Part shown: positions 34,159 through 44,969 of the stretch, in pieces | How positions within the stretch are numbered: the first letter of the stretch is position 1 | Layout of the letters: each line of letters begins with the position of its first letter | Source of the DNA: Deltaproteobacteria bacterium | GTDB taxonomy: Bacteria; Desulfobacterota; Syntrophorhabdia; Syntrophorhabdales; Syntrophorhabdaceae | Length of the DNA stretch: 64,000 bases | Reading direction: 5' to 3' | Assembly: GCA_022711595.1 (NCBI GenBank) | Contig: JAKLET010000011.1 | Location: 44,308-108,307 of the forward strand | Translations under genes and position numbers: made by a program | Notes under the pieces: model-generated | Seen by the model: only the letters and a program-made list of their open reading frames with translations | Database searches by the model: none | Told to the model about the DNA's origin: nothing

Positions 34159-35368
34159 TTTCTTTCTTTTTCAGGATCAGCGAGCCGAACGCCCCAAGAA
34201 GTGAGACGCCTGCCGAAAGCAGGAAGGCGTTCGTGAACGTGCCGGAGGTATCCTTGATATAGCCGCCTATGACAGGGCCAAGGGCCTGGCCGATCCCGAA
34301 AAAGAGCGTGATAAAACCAAGTCCGGCAGGTGCAAGACGGCCCCCGACCGCGTCACCCGAGGCCGCCGCCATGATCGTGGGTATGGAAAAGGCGGCAATT
34401 CCGAAAATGACGGCCGATACGTAAAAACCGGTCGTGTCTTTCCAGAAGGCAAAGATCACATACGAAAGCGCAAGCGTCAGATATGCGATCATGGAGCCGT
34501 ATCTGCGCCCGAGCACGTCGGAGATCCAGCCGTAGATAACACCGCAGAAGATGCTGAAGATGCCGAGGACCGCAAATATACGTCCCGCGGCCACGGGTGC
34601 CACCCCCATCTCTTTCGTGAGGAAGGCGACGAAAAAAGTGAGATATATGATGTAGGAGAAGCCGTACATGAAATAAACGCAGCCCAGTTTCCATATCTCC
34701 GATTCGACGACAACGTCCTTGAACGCGGAGAAGAGGGTGACTTTGGGACCGCCCTTTTGTTCCTCCGAACCGCCGAACATGGTGAGGCCTTTTTCAGCAG
34801 GGTTGTTCCTTAAAAAACCATAGCAGACAAAGGCAAGAACGAAAACAGCTATACCGAGAATGAACCATGCGTAGCGCCATCCATCCTTCCCGTACGCAGA
34901 GATCACGGGGGGCAGGATGATGCCGGCAAGGAAGAGGCCAAGGCCGATACCGGCGGAGACGATGCCCGTGGCGAGTCCCCTTTTGCGCATGACGAACCAG
35001 GCGGCTGGAAGGGCCATGATGGGAACATAGCTGCCGCCGTTGCCCAATCCGGAGATAAGCCTCATGATAAAGGCAAAGGAAAAAGATTCGGCGAAGCCTG
35101 TCAGGAACAGGCTTACCCCGATGACAATAAGGGACAGAAAAACCACGCGTCTCACACCGAAACGGGCGGCGAGGAACCCTCCTATGATCGCGAGGCTCAG
35201 GTACCCGATGAAATTTCCCATAGCGATGGAGCCGAGCTGGGTGTAGCTGAGGGCGAGGCCGTCTTTCATGGGTGGAAGTATGACGGAATAGGACATTCTT
35301 CCGAAGCCGTGGGCGAGTATGGTGACCAGTGTGCCCGTGAGGGCGATGATCCACGCGTAATGAACCAT
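34154..35368 (-). CDS. MFS transporter (organic-anion type)
   Basis: The 404-residue protein has 12 predicted membrane helices. The loop-2/3 motif GGFLAARFGVRRVVFLS and the GLGNGGSYVPIMALPAAWF region fit MFS carriers related to the oxalate/formate or monocarboxylate groups. ATG follows CGGAGGTGGAATA. It likely moves a carboxylate. Two long sensor kinases flank it on either side, though co-regulation cannot be shown. Confidence 0.9.
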   Translation of the reverse strand: MVHYAWIIALTGTLVTILAHGFGRMSYSVILPPMKDGLALSYTQLGSIAMGNFIGYLSLAIIGGFLAARFGVRRVVFLSLIVIGVSLFLTGFAESFSFAFIMRLISGLGNGGSYVPIMALPAAWFVMRKRGLATGIVSAGIGLGLFLAGIILPPVISAYGKDGWRYAWFILGIAVFVLAFVCYGFLRNNPAEKGLTMFGGSEEQKGGPKVTLFSAFKDVVVESEIWKLGCVYFMYGFSYIIYLTFFVAFLTKEMGVAPVAAGRIFAVLGIFSIFCGVIYGWISDVLGRRYGSMIAYLTLALSYVIFAFWKDTTGFYVSAVIFGIAAFSIPTIMAAASGDAVGGRLAPAGLGFITLFFGIGQALGPVIGGYIKDTSGTFTNAFLLSAGVSLLGAFGSLILKKKET

Positions 35369-35919
35369 TATTCCACCTCCGAAAAAAACTTGATAGTGTT
35401 GCCGGCGACCCGCCGTATATAGACGGTTTTCACGGTGTTTCTTCCACGGGGTTTCCGTACAAGAAGGGTACGGGGCCCTGGAAACTCCATGAAGATCGTT
35501 TCGGTCATGAAAAACGTCTCATTTTCTTTGTTCAGGGGGAGGGATATGAGTGTGGTTGCCGTTTCGCTGGAACTGGTGGAAGTGTTGTTCCGCTGTTTCT
35601 CAAGTGGTCAGTCTGCGCTTTCCCTTATCGCGCGAAGAGAATCCCCATCTATAGATTAATGGTACGTTGTCGCGTAATAAAATGCAAGACCGATCACACA
35701 TTCCTGCGGTTTGTCCGGGCAAGGGTCGAAAATGTTGCCCCGCCCCCGGCTCCTTAATTTATCATAGAGAACCAGCGATAAGTATGATAGGTTTGTTTAT
35801 TATGACATTGACGTCATGTGGTCAGACAAGGATCGTCTGTGCTGTGATTATGTATTGTTCGGCCGATAAGAACGGGACCGGCAAGGGCACGCAAAATAAA
35901 GCGTCACGATGAGCGCGGC
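35369..35919. other. Intergenic region between divergent MFS and kinase genes
   Basis: This 550-bp stretch has two weak rightward frames (35435-35659, 35667-35912) without convincing ribosome sites or protein features. A small inverted repeat CAGAC-N7-GTCTG is at 35823-35839, and TATCAT/ATGATA at about 35760-35788. It presumably holds the promoters of both flanking genes. Confidence 0.5.
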
Positions 35920-38900
35920 ATGAACACGGCAAAAAAACTCTCCCCCATTGCAGGCAGCTGGTTACCCACCTGGTATGCGGTTGTTGCGGCATTGCTGGTT
36001 CTCATATGCACATGCCTTATTGGAGCCGGTCCGGCTTTTGCAGCCGGCGACCATAAGAATGTGTTTATCCTCCATTCCTATCACAGGACCGAATGGACAG
36101 AAGAGATCATGGAGGGCTACTCGTCTGTCTTGAAGGGTATTAACGGTCTTACCTTTTATGTGGAATACATGGACACGAAAAAACTGGAGACCGAGGAATA
36201 TCTTAGAAAGCTCCGCGATCTTTACAGGATGAAATATGCCGACGTCAGGTTTGACGTCATACTTGTGTCCGACGATGAAGCTTTTGAATTTGCCCTTCGT
36301 CACCAGAAAGACCTTTTTAAGAACGCCCCCATCGTGTTCTGCGGGGTCAACAAGTATGAAGATACCATCGTGAAACACTATGACAATGCGGCGGGGGTCA
36401 TAGAGAAAGGCGGCATCGGGGAGACGCTGGCCTTCGCCTTCAAGGCATGGCCTGGCGCGAAGACGGTATACGTGGTCCACGATAGGACTGATGAAAGCCG
36501 CAGTGATGTGAGAAGGTTTCTCAGGATAATGGAAGAGGAATATCCCCATGTGGGTGTAAGGTTGATAGGCGACGCAACGTACGCCCAGATCAAGGAAACC
36601 GTCCGTTCCCTTCCGCGTGACAGCTTCGCGTTCTTTATTTCCTTCTGGCAGGATGCAACGGGCAGGCCCGTTTCGCCTGAAGAGGTGCGGGCGGTTCTCC
36701 AGACCTCTCCGGTGCCGGTGTTCGGCCGTTCAGGATGGCTCATAGGAAAAGGCCTGGCCGGCGGAAAATGCGTCACAGGTTATAATCAGGGCGCGGCTGC
36801 AGCCCGGCTGGCAAAGGAGATCCTCGGCGGCACCCAGCTGTCCGCCTTGCCCTCGGTCAAGGACAGCCCCAACCAGTTCATGTTCGATCATAATGAACTG
36901 AAGGAACACGGCATATCCGAGAAATTGCTGCCCCCGGAAAGCGTTGTCCTGAACAGGCCGAGGTCGTATTTCGAAGAGAATAAGGCCGTTGTATTGACGT
37001 CGGCCGTCATCATGTTCTTTCTCTTTATTTTTATCATTGTCCTTTCAGTGAGCCTTGTCCGGCTCAGGCGCATCTCCGCGCAGCTCCAGTCGAGGGAGAT
37101 GGAGCTTGTCGCCTCTCAGCAGACGCTCTCCGATATTCTCTCGGCCTCGCCAAGCGGCATAGTCAAGATCAAAGACCGGGTGTTCGAATGGGTCAATGAT
37201 GCCATGTGCGCCATAACGGGATACACCGAACAGGAACTCGTGGGGCATGATTCGCGGTTCCTCTATGCCGATGACGAGGAGTACCGGAGAATAGGGAGGG
37301 ACGTTTATACCGAGGGCAGGGCAACTTCAAAATGGATCCGTAAGGACGGGACCGCAAGGGATGTAATATTCCAGGCAGCCCACTCCTCGGGTGACTCGTA
37401 CATCGCCATCGTAACGGACATAACGGACTGGAAGAAGACCAGTGAGGCCCTCCATGAAAGCGAGGAGCTTTATCGGAACATCATCAACAAGATACAGGAC
37501 GTTTTTTACCGGTTCGACACGAACGGCAGACTGATCATGATCAACCCCGCTGCCATAAAGATGCTGCGGTACGATTCCGTGGAGGAGATGCTGGGCCTGC
37601 CCATGGAGGCTTTCTGGTACGACCCTGAAGACCTGCGTAAGATGATCGAAAAATTGAAGGACCAGGACCTGGTAAACGATTACGAGGCCCTGCTGAAGCG
37701 GAAGGACGGTTCGGCCTTTTATGTCTCCATCACAACCCATTACTTCTATGATAAGGACGGGAATCTTGCCGGGCGGGAAGGCATCCTCAGGGACATCACG
37801 GAGCGCAAGCGCTCGGAGGAGGCCCTGAGAGAGAGCGAAGAGCGTTACCGTGCCCTCTTCGCTTCCTCGCCGGACGGTGTCCTTGTTATGAAAAATAATA
37901 TCTGCGTTGACTGTAACATAAAGGCCTGCGAGATTTACGGGTGCACGAGAGAAGAGCTTCTCACCAAAAGCCCCGAGGATTTTTCCCCCGAGTACCAGCC
38001 GGACGGCAGGATGTCGCAGGAAAAGGCGATGACAAAAATAGATCTCGTAAAGTCCGGAACGCCCCAGTATTTTGAATGGAAGGGGACCCGCAGGGACGGG
38101 ACACCCTTTGACGCCGATGTCAGCCTGAGCCCATTTTACCTGAACGACGAGCTGCACGTGCTTGTCATCGTCAGGGACATCACGGAGCGCAAGAAGACGG
38201 GCGAGGAGATACGTCGCCTCGTCACGGCCCTGGAGCAGGCGGCTGAAGATGTGGTCATCACTGATGTGAATGGAGTGATCGAGTATGTCAATCCGGCATT
38301 CGAGTCCGTCACGGGCTATTCCCGGCAGGAGGCGATCGGGAATACGCCGAGGATCCTCAAGAGCGGCATACACGACGATAAGTTTTACAAGGACCTCTGG
38401 GAAACGATAACGGGGGGCAATGTCTGGAGCGGTATCATCATAAACAGGCGGAAGGATGGTGCGCTCATCCATGAAGAGGCGACCATCAGTCCCCTGGTCG
38501 ATTCCGCCGGCCGCATAAACGGCTACGTTGCCCTGAAAAGGGATGTGACGCGGCAGATGCAGCTCGAATCACAGCTGCATCAATCACAAAAGATGGAGGT
38601 CGTAGGTCAGCTTGCCGGGGGGATAGCCCACGATTTCAATAACATCCTCAGCGCCATCATGGGGTATTCGAACCTGATCCAGCTCAAGATCCCGCTGAAT
38701 GACCCCGTACGGCATTATGTCGACCAGATAGTCGTGTCTTCAGGCAAAGCCGCGGCGCTCACCCAGAGCCTCCTTGCCTTCAGCAGGAAGCAGATCATCG
38801 ATCCCAAACCGATCGAAGTGAACACCTCGATCGCGGGTACAAAAAAGATCCTGTCCCGTCTTATCACGGAGGACATCACCCTGAGAACGGAATTCGGAGA

Positions 38901-39705
38901 GGGGGAACTGGTGATCATGGCCGACCTGGTGCAGCTCGACCAGGTGCTGATGAACCTCGTGGCGAACGCGAGGGACGCCATGCCGAAGGGAGGTACTATT
39001 ACGATCCGGACGGAGCGGACCGTTGTCGGGAACTACCTGTTAGAGGGTCACCAGGAACTGAAACCGGGTGATTATGCCCGGGTGTCTGTGATCGATACCG
39101 GCGCGGGCATGGATGAGAAGATAAGGGAAAGGATCTTCGAACCTTTTTTCACCACCAAGGAATCGGGGAAGGGAACAGGGCTGGGGCTTGCCATCGTTTA
39201 CGGGATAATACAGCAGCACAACGGTTCCATCCGCGTAAAAAGCGAGCCCGGTCACGGGACCACGTTCGAGATACTCCTGCCCATCGTGAAGGCCCCTTCG
39301 GTGAAGCAGGAGGAAGCGCCTGCCGATATTCCACGGGGCTCGGAGAAGGTGCTTGTCGTGGAAGACAACGGGGAACTAAGGAGCCTGCTGCGAACCATCC
39401 TCGAACAACATGGGTACAGTGTTATTGAGGCTGTAGACGGCCTTGACGCCATTGACAGGCAAAACGAATGCAGGGCAGACCTTGTGATCCTCGATGTGGT
39501 CATGCCGAGGATGAACGGCAAGGAGACATACGAGGTATTGAAAAGCCGGGACCCGTCCGTGAGGGTGCTCTTCATGAGCGGTTATACCGATGACATAATC
39601 CATCAAAAGGGTGTTCTTGACCCTACGATCAATTACATAGCCAAGCCCATCATGCCGAAAGACTTCATGAAAAAGGTGAGGGAAGTCCTCGATTCTACCC
39701 CTTGA
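35920..39705 (+). CDS. Membrane hybrid histidine kinase with ABC-type solute-binding sensor and multiple PAS domains
   Basis: The 1261-residue protein starts with a signal/anchor helix (to about residue 40), then a periplasmic domain of the ABC-substrate-binding (PF04392-like) type beginning [21 protein letters not shown], a membrane helix at about 356-382, four PAS modules (near 400, 515, 640 and 770, with RDITER-type ends), an H-box GGIAHDFNN with His904, an ATPase domain ([19 protein letters not shown]) and a receiver with Asp1192 ([12 protein letters not shown]). The extracellular domain probably binds a small ligand directly. Its stop overlaps the convergent transaldolase gene by 11 bp. 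Confidence 0.93.
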   Translation: MNTAKKLSPIAGSWLPTWYAVVAALLVLICTCLIGAGPAFAAGDHKNVFILHSYHRTEWTEEIMEGYSSVLKGINGLTFYVEYMDTKKLETEEYLRKLRDLYRMKYADVRFDVILVSDDEAFEFALRHQKDLFKNAPIVFCGVNKYEDTIVKHYDNAAGVIEKGGIGETLAFAFKAWPGAKTVYVVHDRTDESRSDVRRFLRIMEEEYPHVGVRLIGDATYAQIKETVRSLPRDSFAFFISFWQDATGRPVSPEEVRAVLQTSPVPVFGRSGWLIGKGLAGGKCVTGYNQGAAAARLAKEILGGTQLSALPSVKDSPNQFMFDHNELKEHGISEKLLPPESVVLNRPRSYFEENKAVVLTSAVIMFFLFIFIIVLSVSLVRLRRISAQLQSREMELVASQQTLSDILSASPSGIVKIKDRVFEWVNDAMCAITGYTEQELVGHDSRFLYADDEEYRRIGRDVYTEGRATSKWIRKDGTARDVIFQAAHSSGDSYIAIVTDITDWKKTSEALHESEELYRNIINKIQDVFYRFDTNGRLIMINPAAIKMLRYDSVEEMLGLPMEAFWYDPEDLRKMIEKLKDQDLVNDYEALLKRKDGSAFYVSITTHYFYDKDGNLAGREGILRDITERKRSEEALRESEERYRALFASSPDGVLVMKNNICVDCNIKACEIYGCTREELLTKSPEDFSPEYQPDGRMSQEKAMTKIDLVKSGTPQYFEWKGTRRDGTPFDADVSLSPFYLNDELHVLVIVRDITERKKTGEEIRRLVTALEQAAEDVVITDVNGVIEYVNPAFESVTGYSRQEAIGNTPRILKSGIHDDKFYKDLWETITGGNVWSGIIINRRKDGALIHEEATISPLVDSAGRINGYVALKRDVTRQMQLESQLHQSQKMEVVGQLAGGIAHDFNNILSAIMGYSNLIQLKIPLNDPVRHYVDQIVVSSGKAAALTQSLLAFSRKQIIDPKPIEVNTSIAGTKKILSRLITEDITLRTEFGEGELVIMADLVQLDQVLMNLVANARDAMPKGGTITIRTERTVVGNYLLEGHQELKPGDYARVSVIDTGAGMDEKIRERIFEPFFTTKESGKGTGLGLAIVYGIIQQHNGSIRVKSEPGHGTTFEILLPIVKAPSVKQEEAPADIPRGSEKVLVVEDNGELRSLLRTILEQHGYSVIEAVDGLDAIDRQNECRADLVILDVVMPRMNGKETYEVLKSRDPSVRVLFMSGYTDDIIHQKGVLDPTINYIAKPIMPKDFMKKVREVLDSTP

Positions 39706-40339
39706 TGCCCTGCCAGTCTTTCAGGAACCTTTCAAGCCCGATATCTGTGAGAGGATGGTTCATGAGCTGTTTCAGTACGTTGAAAGGGATCGTGGCGATG
39801 TCGGCACCGACAAGGGCGGCGTCGAGAACGTGCACCGGGTTGCGGATGCTGGCGACGATGATCTCCGTCTCAAAACCGTAGTTGAAGAAGATCCTGCAGG
39901 TATCGTCAACGATATCCATGCCTCTCTGGGAGATGTCATCAAGCCTTCCGATGAAAGGGCTTACATAGGTGGCGCCAGCCTTCGCTGCAATGAGGGCCTG
40001 TATGGGCTGAAAGATAAGGGTAACATTCGTTTTGATGCCTTCGTTCGTGAGGGTCCTCACCGCCTTGATGCCTTCCTCTGTCATGGGTATCTTGATGACG
40101 GCATTATCACCGAGTGACGCGAGTTTGCGCGCCTCCTCGCACATGCCGTCGGACGCGGTGGAGATCACTTCGAGGCTGACGGGACCGGGTACGGTCCTCA
40201 GTATCTCCTGAAGGACTGCCTGGGGATCTTTTTTCTCTTTTGCCAGGAGGCTCGGATTGGTGGTGACACCGTCAACAAGCCCCATTTCCATGCCTTTTTT
40301 TATCTCATCGATGTTTGCCGTATCGATAAAGAATTTCAT
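39695..40339 (-). CDS. Transaldolase / fructose-6-phosphate aldolase-like (TalC type)
   Basis: The 214-residue protein is the short transaldolase form: [41 protein letters not shown] with the Schiff-base Lys, [29 protein letters not shown], and [23 protein letters not shown] 40339 follows GGGAGGCTGGTT; a start 15 codons upstream lacks a site. It belongs to non-oxidative pentose phosphate metabolism, and is a housekeeping gene rather than part of the neighbouring catabolic clusters. Confidence 0.95.
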   Translation of the reverse strand: MKFFIDTANIDEIKKGMEMGLVDGVTTNPSLLAKEKKDPQAVLQEILRTVPGPVSLEVISTASDGMCEEARKLASLGDNAVIKIPMTEEGIKAVRTLTNEGIKTNVTLIFQPIQALIAAKAGATYVSPFIGRLDDISQRGMDIVDDTCRIFFNYGFETEIIVASIRNPVHVLDAALVGADIATIPFNVLKQLMNHPLTDIGLERFLKDWQGIKG

Positions 40340-40423
40340 AACCAGCCTCCCGTGTATTCGATTTGTGAGTGGAAAAAACTGCAAAGAGTATACACGATTG
40401 TACGTTTCTTTCCCATCTTTTTT

Positions 40424-40489
40424 GGTTTATACGGTTTCTCTGGTTTATTTTGGTTATTAACCATACAAACCGTATAAACCGTACAAACC
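40424..40489. repeat. Short-word intergenic array, AACCATACAAACC type, inverted
   Basis: GGTTTATACGGTTTCTCTGG and related words are mirrored after TT by AACCATACAAACCGTATAAA and AACCGTACAAACC. It fills most of the gap between the acyl-CoA synthetase stop and the transaldolase start, both leftward, so it can end the first or stabilise transcripts. Confidence 0.78.
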
Positions 40490-40494
40490 ATCTT

Positions 40495-42066
40495 TTATAG
40501 TTTGAACGCCTCTGTTCTGCCGGTGAACTTGTTCCTGAGTTTCGGTTTTTCGATCTTCCCCGTCGGGTTTCGCGGTACCTCTCCAAAAAAGATCACCCGG
40601 GGTCTTTTGTAGCGCGGCAGCTTTTCACAGTGGTCGAGCACTTCCTTTTCGGTCAGCTGCTTTCCGGGCACCACGTCGATGACAACGGCGACAAGCTCTC
40701 CAAGGCGCTCATTGGGGACGCCGATGGCTGCGACATCCTTGACGGCCGGGTGTGTGTGCAGAAAGTTTTCGACCTCTACAGGAAAAACATTCTCGCCGCC
40801 CGTGATGATGACGTCCTTTTTCCTGTCCACAATGTAGATAAAGCCGTCCTCGTCCTGCCTGACGATGTCGCCCGTGTAAAGCCAGCCGTCCTTTAATGCC
40901 TTTGCCGTAGCTTCGGGGTTTTTATAATATTCCTGCATTACGCCGTTGCCCCTAACGATCAGTTCGCCGGGTTCTCCGCGTGATACATCCCTGTCTTCTT
41001 CGTTGACTATGCGTGCCTCCCAGTTGAAACCGGGTTTGCCGATAGCTCCCACCTTGTGAGTGTTTTCGATGCCGAGATGGATGCAGTTGGGGCCCGTGCT
41101 TTCACTTAGGCCGAATGTCGTGTCGTACTGCATTTCAGGGAAATGCTGCTTCCAATGGGTTATCAATGACGGCGGTACGGGCTGAGCGCCGATGTGCATC
41201 AGCCGCCATTGGGAAAGCTTGTAGTTTTCCAGTTTCAGTTCCCCGCTGTCCAGTTTGAGAAGTATGTCCTGTGCCCAGGGCACAAGCAGCCATACGATCG
41301 TGCCGCCTTCTTCATCGACGGCCTCCAGGGTCCATTCGGGGGAGACACCCTTCAGGATAACAGACTTGCCGCCGACTATAAAGCTCCCGAACCAATGCAT
41401 TTTTGCCCCTGTATGGTACAGGGGCGGTATAAGGATGAAGACATCGTCTTTTGTCTGGTAATGGTGGACGTTCTCGGTGATGCAGGCGCAGGTCATGTTG
41501 TTGTGTGTCAGGAGGATGGGCTTGGGCTGTCCCGTCGTGCCGGAGGTGAAATAGAGGCCGCATGGGTCGCTGAGTAGAAGTTCGATGTCTGGCGGTCTGC
41601 CGGATGCGGCGGTGATCAGGTCATCGAAGGAAGCGGCAAAGGAAGGAATGTTCCGGCCGTTGCAGATGTAGTCCTTCACGTAAGAAAGACCGTCCTTGCC
41701 TGCCTCGACACGGCCGGTAAACTCCTCATCAAAGATGATGAGTTTTGGCTCCGCAACGTCACAGCAGTACTTCAGGTCCTCGGTTGTAAACCGGAAATTG
41801 AGGGGCACAACCCAGGCGCCGGTCCTCACGATGCCGAAATAGGCGACAAGCCAGGAGATGGAATTCTGCATCCAGTGGACGACCTTGTCCCCTTTTTTGA
41901 TCCCTTTTTTTATAAGGACGTCGGCAAACCTGTTTGCCCTTTCGTCGAATTCGCTCCAGGTGATCTCTGTGCGTTTTTTCTCCGCGGGCACCCGCTCGAC
42001 GAGTGCTATGTCGTCGGGATACATCCGTGCGTTCCGTGCCAGCATCTCAGCTATGGTTATATCCAT
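40495..42066 (-). CDS. AMP-forming acyl-CoA synthetase
   Basis: The 523-residue ANL-superfamily enzyme has the P-loop YFTSGTTGQPKP, the A5-like motif DTTFGLSESTG, the hinge YTGDIVRQDEDGFIYIVDRKKDVIITGG within residues 400-430 (in part) and the catalytic Lys in NPTGKIEKPKLR near the end. It makes an acyl- or aroyl-CoA from acid, ATP and CoA. It follows GGGGGAGACC. It lies downstream of the IclR/Mo-oxidoreductase operon, separated by a repeat array. The acid is unknown. Confidence 0.93.
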   Translation of the reverse strand: MDITIAEMLARNARMYPDDIALVERVPAEKKRTEITWSEFDERANRFADVLIKKGIKKGDKVVHWMQNSISWLVAYFGIVRTGAWVVPLNFRFTTEDLKYCCDVAEPKLIIFDEEFTGRVEAGKDGLSYVKDYICNGRNIPSFAASFDDLITAASGRPPDIELLLSDPCGLYFTSGTTGQPKPILLTHNNMTCACITENVHHYQTKDDVFILIPPLYHTGAKMHWFGSFIVGGKSVILKGVSPEWTLEAVDEEGGTIVWLLVPWAQDILLKLDSGELKLENYKLSQWRLMHIGAQPVPPSLITHWKQHFPEMQYDTTFGLSESTGPNCIHLGIENTHKVGAIGKPGFNWEARIVNEEDRDVSRGEPGELIVRGNGVMQEYYKNPEATAKALKDGWLYTGDIVRQDEDGFIYIVDRKKDVIITGGENVFPVEVENFLHTHPAVKDVAAIGVPNERLGELVAVVIDVVPGKQLTEKEVLDHCEKLPRYKRPRVIFFGEVPRNPTGKIEKPKLRNKFTGRTEAFKL

Positions 42067-42111
42067 GGTCTCCCCCGTTCCCTTTTTTGCGTTCTATGAC
42101 AGTTTCTTCAA

Positions 42112-42240
42112 TTTATACGGTTTCTTTGGTTTCTACCGTTTCTTTGGTTCATCTGATCCCTTTAATTGAAAAGATGCTAATTTTCTCCAACCACACAAAC
42201 CAGATAAACCATATAAACCATATAAACCATATAAACGTTT
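42112..42240. repeat. Short-word intergenic array, AACCATATAAACC type, inverted
   Basis: The left arm has TTTATACGGTTTCTTTGGTT and CCGTTTCTTTGGTTC words. The right arm repeats ATAAACCAT four times (42201-42233). The arms are complementary, with about 45 nt between. It fills the gap between the ferredoxin-subunit stop and the acyl-CoA synthetase start. Confidence 0.78.
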
Positions 42241-42241
42241 T

Positions 42242-42811
42242 CTATCCTTCCACCGTTATGACCATCGATCCAAGGGTGCCTTCGAGCCTGTGCTTCAGCC
42301 AGGGTTTTTCTTTTATCATTTCGCCGATGTCTTTCTCATCGCCGAAATAGACGCAATGGGCAAGGCAGACGTTGTCGGCGCATGCCGGGATGAGCCCGTT
42401 TATGACCCTGTTGTAACAGAGATCGCACTTTGAGGCCTTACCGTTGCTGTCGTTATAGTTAATTGCATCATAGGGACAGGCCTCTACACACAAACTGCAC
42501 CCGATGCATTTTTCACTGTCCAGCAGGACGATGCCTGTCGCGGGATCCTTTGTGATCGCCCCTTCCGGGCAGGCCTCAGCACATGGTGGATCGTCGCAAT
42601 GTTTGCAGATGGTGACACGCCAGGTGAAATCGAGGGTTCCGTCCACTTCTTTCGGGCCGTCTGCCCGGACCGAGAGGTGACAGGTGGAATCAGGGTTTTC
42701 CGGATTATACGCGTCATACGAAAAGGGGTTCTTTTCCTGCTTGCAGGCAACCTCGCAGGCCCTGCACCCCCAGCACGACTTCTCATCAAAAACAACCTTA
42801 AAATTACTCAT
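42242..42811 (-). CDS. Four-cluster ferredoxin subunit (DmsB/PsrB-like)
   Basis: The 189-residue protein has four cysteine groups typical of electron-transfer subunits of bis-MGD enzymes: CWGCRACEVACKQEKN, CKHCDDPPCAEACPEGA, CIGCSLCVEACPYDA and CDLCYNR ... CADNVCLAHC. It partners with the oxidoreductase whose stop overlaps its start by 8 bp. No NrfD-type membrane anchor follows, so electrons probably go to a soluble carrier. Confidence 0.93.
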   Translation of the reverse strand: MSNFKVVFDEKSCWGCRACEVACKQEKNPFSYDAYNPENPDSTCHLSVRADGPKEVDGTLDFTWRVTICKHCDDPPCAEACPEGAITKDPATGIVLLDSEKCIGCSLCVEACPYDAINYNDSNGKASKCDLCYNRVINGLIPACADNVCLAHCVYFGDEKDIGEMIKEKPWLKHRLEGTLGSMVITVEG

Positions 42812-44969
42812 GGACGGCCTCCTTCGGGTATTCCGGGCGTATCCTGCAGAGCGCGGTTTTCAGATTCGACGCGCCGAACGTCGGGTCCTGCTCCTCAAGG
42901 GCGTCGCTCAGAAGGACGCTGATGTTCGACCGCTCCCAGCCGTGGCGGGGGTCCTTGTCCTCGGGAAACCACCGTGCGTGCTGGGCCGACAGGATCCTCG
43001 GGTCCATGCCGGCAAAAAGCGTCGCCTTCATCCTGACCTTTCCGCGCAGGGATTCCAGGACTACCCAGTCGCCTTCCTTTATGCCTTCCTTTGCAGCCGC
43101 TTCCGGATGGATCTGCACCAGCGGGTCTTTGCTCAGTTCCCTGACCCAGGGCAGGCCCTGGTATTCCGAGTGGAAGAAACCCGGGATCCTGACGCCGGTG
43201 ATGAGGATGTACGGGTAATCCTTGTATATCTCAGGCGTTGTGTAGGGGCCCTCGGGGGGTTCCCTGTGCTGCGGGATCGGGTCGTAACCCATTTTCTCGA
43301 GGATTGTGGATTTGAGCTCCACCTTTCTTGTGGGTGTAGAGAAGCCGTTGTCGAGATATTTGAAGTATTTCACCTCACCCCTGATATAGTCGACCTCTTT
43401 GAGGTCCTGCCAGTTCATGCCGCTTGGGCTCAGTATGTAATCCATGGCCTGCTCGAAATTGTCCCACCACATTTCACCCTGGCCTATTCTGTGGGCGAGG
43501 TCGTTGAGCATCTCGTGGTCGGAGCGGCACTCACCCGTCTGCACGACCTTTCTCCTGGTGACGATGTATCCATGGCGTTTCCAGAAATCGCCGACGTAAT
43601 CCATCTCGAGCCAGTGGGCGGCAGGCAGGACGATATCGGCGAGCTCTGTCGTGGGGGTGTGATGGAAGTCCGCCACCGCCATGAACTCCACGTTCTCCAG
43701 CGCCTTGTACACGTCCTTTGCGTTGGGGCGGGTCATCATGGGGTTGGAGCTTATGAAGAAGAGCATCTTGACAGGATAGGGTTTTTCGTCGTTTATGGCA
43801 TCCCAGACACATTTGGGATTGATGATGGCAAAACGCGACGAAAGACGGAAGCGGTCTCCGCCGAGACGCTTTTGGGACTGTGCCGGTGTGAGGAAACCGT
43901 GGGCGCCGAACTGCCCCACGTTCACCACCTTGGGTGTGCGGAAGAGGGCCTGGCCGCCGGGCTTGTCGAGGTTGCCCGTCAGGGCCATGATGCACATGAG
44001 GAGACGGTCGTTGTCCACGCAGTTGATCTGCTGTTCGATGGCGACACCCCACTGGATGCCGGCAGGTTTTGTCGTGGCAAAGAGCCTGGCCGCTTCCATG
44101 ATCTTCTCTTTGGGGACCCAGGTGATCTTTTCGACCTTATCAAGGGGGTACTCGTTCACCCGTGCAACGAACTCGTCCCAGCCGAAAGTGAAATTTTCGC
44201 AGAACTCCCTGTCATAGAGATTCTCGTTGATGATGTAGTTGAGCATGCCCAGCGCGAGGGCGCCGTCGGTGCCGGGCCTGAGCTGGAGCCATACGTCGGC
44301 GCGTGCGGCGGGCCGCGTCAGTCTCGGATCGACGACGATGAGCTTCGCCCCGGCGTCGAGGGCCACGGAGAAAGGTTCTCCCTTGTATTCGTCTGCGTTG
44401 ACGGTGGTGACGTTGTTGCCCCAGAGCATGACGCACTTCGGCAGGTTCTCGTAATCGACTATGGGGTTGGTCCCGATGGTGATAATACCCGTGGAGATAC
44501 GGGGGCCGTAGCAGAAGTGGCCTGCCGTGAGCGTGTTGGGGGAGCCGAGAAGGTTGGCTATGCGGTATATAACAGCCTCGTTCTCACGGCCGGTGCCGTA
44601 CCCGAAGACGACAGATTCGGGGCCGAACTTCTCCTTGTATTCTAGTATGTGCGCCGCTATGGTGTCGAGGGCTTCGTCCCAGGATATGCGCTCCCATTTG
44701 CCGCTTGCCTTCGGTCCGACCCTCTTCAAGGGATACTTGAGCCTGTCAGGCGAGTAAACGAGCTGCGCGGCGGCGAGCCCTTTGCTGCAGAGCGTACCGT
44801 GATTGATGGGATGGTCGGGGTTTCCCTGGATCTTCGCGATCTTTCCGTCTTTCACGTAGACATAGACCCCGCAGCCTCCGTGGCACCCACGGCAGCTTGT
44901 CTTGACCATCTCATCGTAACCGTACACCTCCATCTCCCTTTGGACGTTTGAATACCGGAATTCATACAT
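42804..44969 (-). CDS. Molybdopterin (bis-MGD) oxidoreductase catalytic subunit
   Basis: The 721-residue protein has an N-terminal [4Fe-4S] motif (Cys26, Cys29, Cys33, Cys61) and bis-MGD domains. AGHFCYGPR places Cys153 where polysulfide/thiosulfate-type enzymes and acetylene hydratase carry the metal-ligand Cys. No twin-arginine signal is present, so it is cytoplasmic. The IclR gene directly upstream overlaps it. With the ferredoxin subunit it forms a soluble two-subunit enzyme of unknown substrate. A W-dependent hydratase, or a Mo reductase or hydroxylase of an aromatic compound, are alternatives. Confidence 0.9.
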   Translation of the reverse strand: MYEFRYSNVQREMEVYGYDEMVKTSCRGCHGGCGVYVYVKDGKIAKIQGNPDHPINHGTLCSKGLAAAQLVYSPDRLKYPLKRVGPKASGKWERISWDEALDTIAAHILEYKEKFGPESVVFGYGTGRENEAVIYRIANLLGSPNTLTAGHFCYGPRISTGIITIGTNPIVDYENLPKCVMLWGNNVTTVNADEYKGEPFSVALDAGAKLIVVDPRLTRPAARADVWLQLRPGTDGALALGMLNYIINENLYDREFCENFTFGWDEFVARVNEYPLDKVEKITWVPKEKIMEAARLFATTKPAGIQWGVAIEQQINCVDNDRLLMCIMALTGNLDKPGGQALFRTPKVVNVGQFGAHGFLTPAQSQKRLGGDRFRLSSRFAIINPKCVWDAINDEKPYPVKMLFFISSNPMMTRPNAKDVYKALENVEFMAVADFHHTPTTELADIVLPAAHWLEMDYVGDFWKRHGYIVTRRKVVQTGECRSDHEMLNDLAHRIGQGEMWWDNFEQAMDYILSPSGMNWQDLKEVDYIRGEVKYFKYLDNGFSTPTRKVELKSTILEKMGYDPIPQHREPPEGPYTTPEIYKDYPYILITGVRIPGFFHSEYQGLPWVRELSKDPLVQIHPEAAAKEGIKEGDWVVLESLRGKVRMKATLFAGMDPRILSAQHARWFPEDKDPRHGWERSNISVLLSDALEEQDPTFGASNLKTALCRIRPEYPKEAVHE

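Noticed and set aside
35435..35912. Two short rightward frames before the sensor kinase
   Set aside because: Weak starts, no protein features, and the region is expected to hold divergent promoters.
40424..42240. AACCATACAAACC arrays as CRISPR or transposon ends
   Set aside because: Words are 7-10 nt with no spacers, no cas genes or transposase nearby, and no target duplications.
42684..44645. 653-codon rightward open frame opposite the bis-MGD oxidoreductase
   Set aside because: It is a shadow of the real minus-strand gene, which has clear Moco/FeS motifs. The frame has no recognisable protein features or ribosome site.
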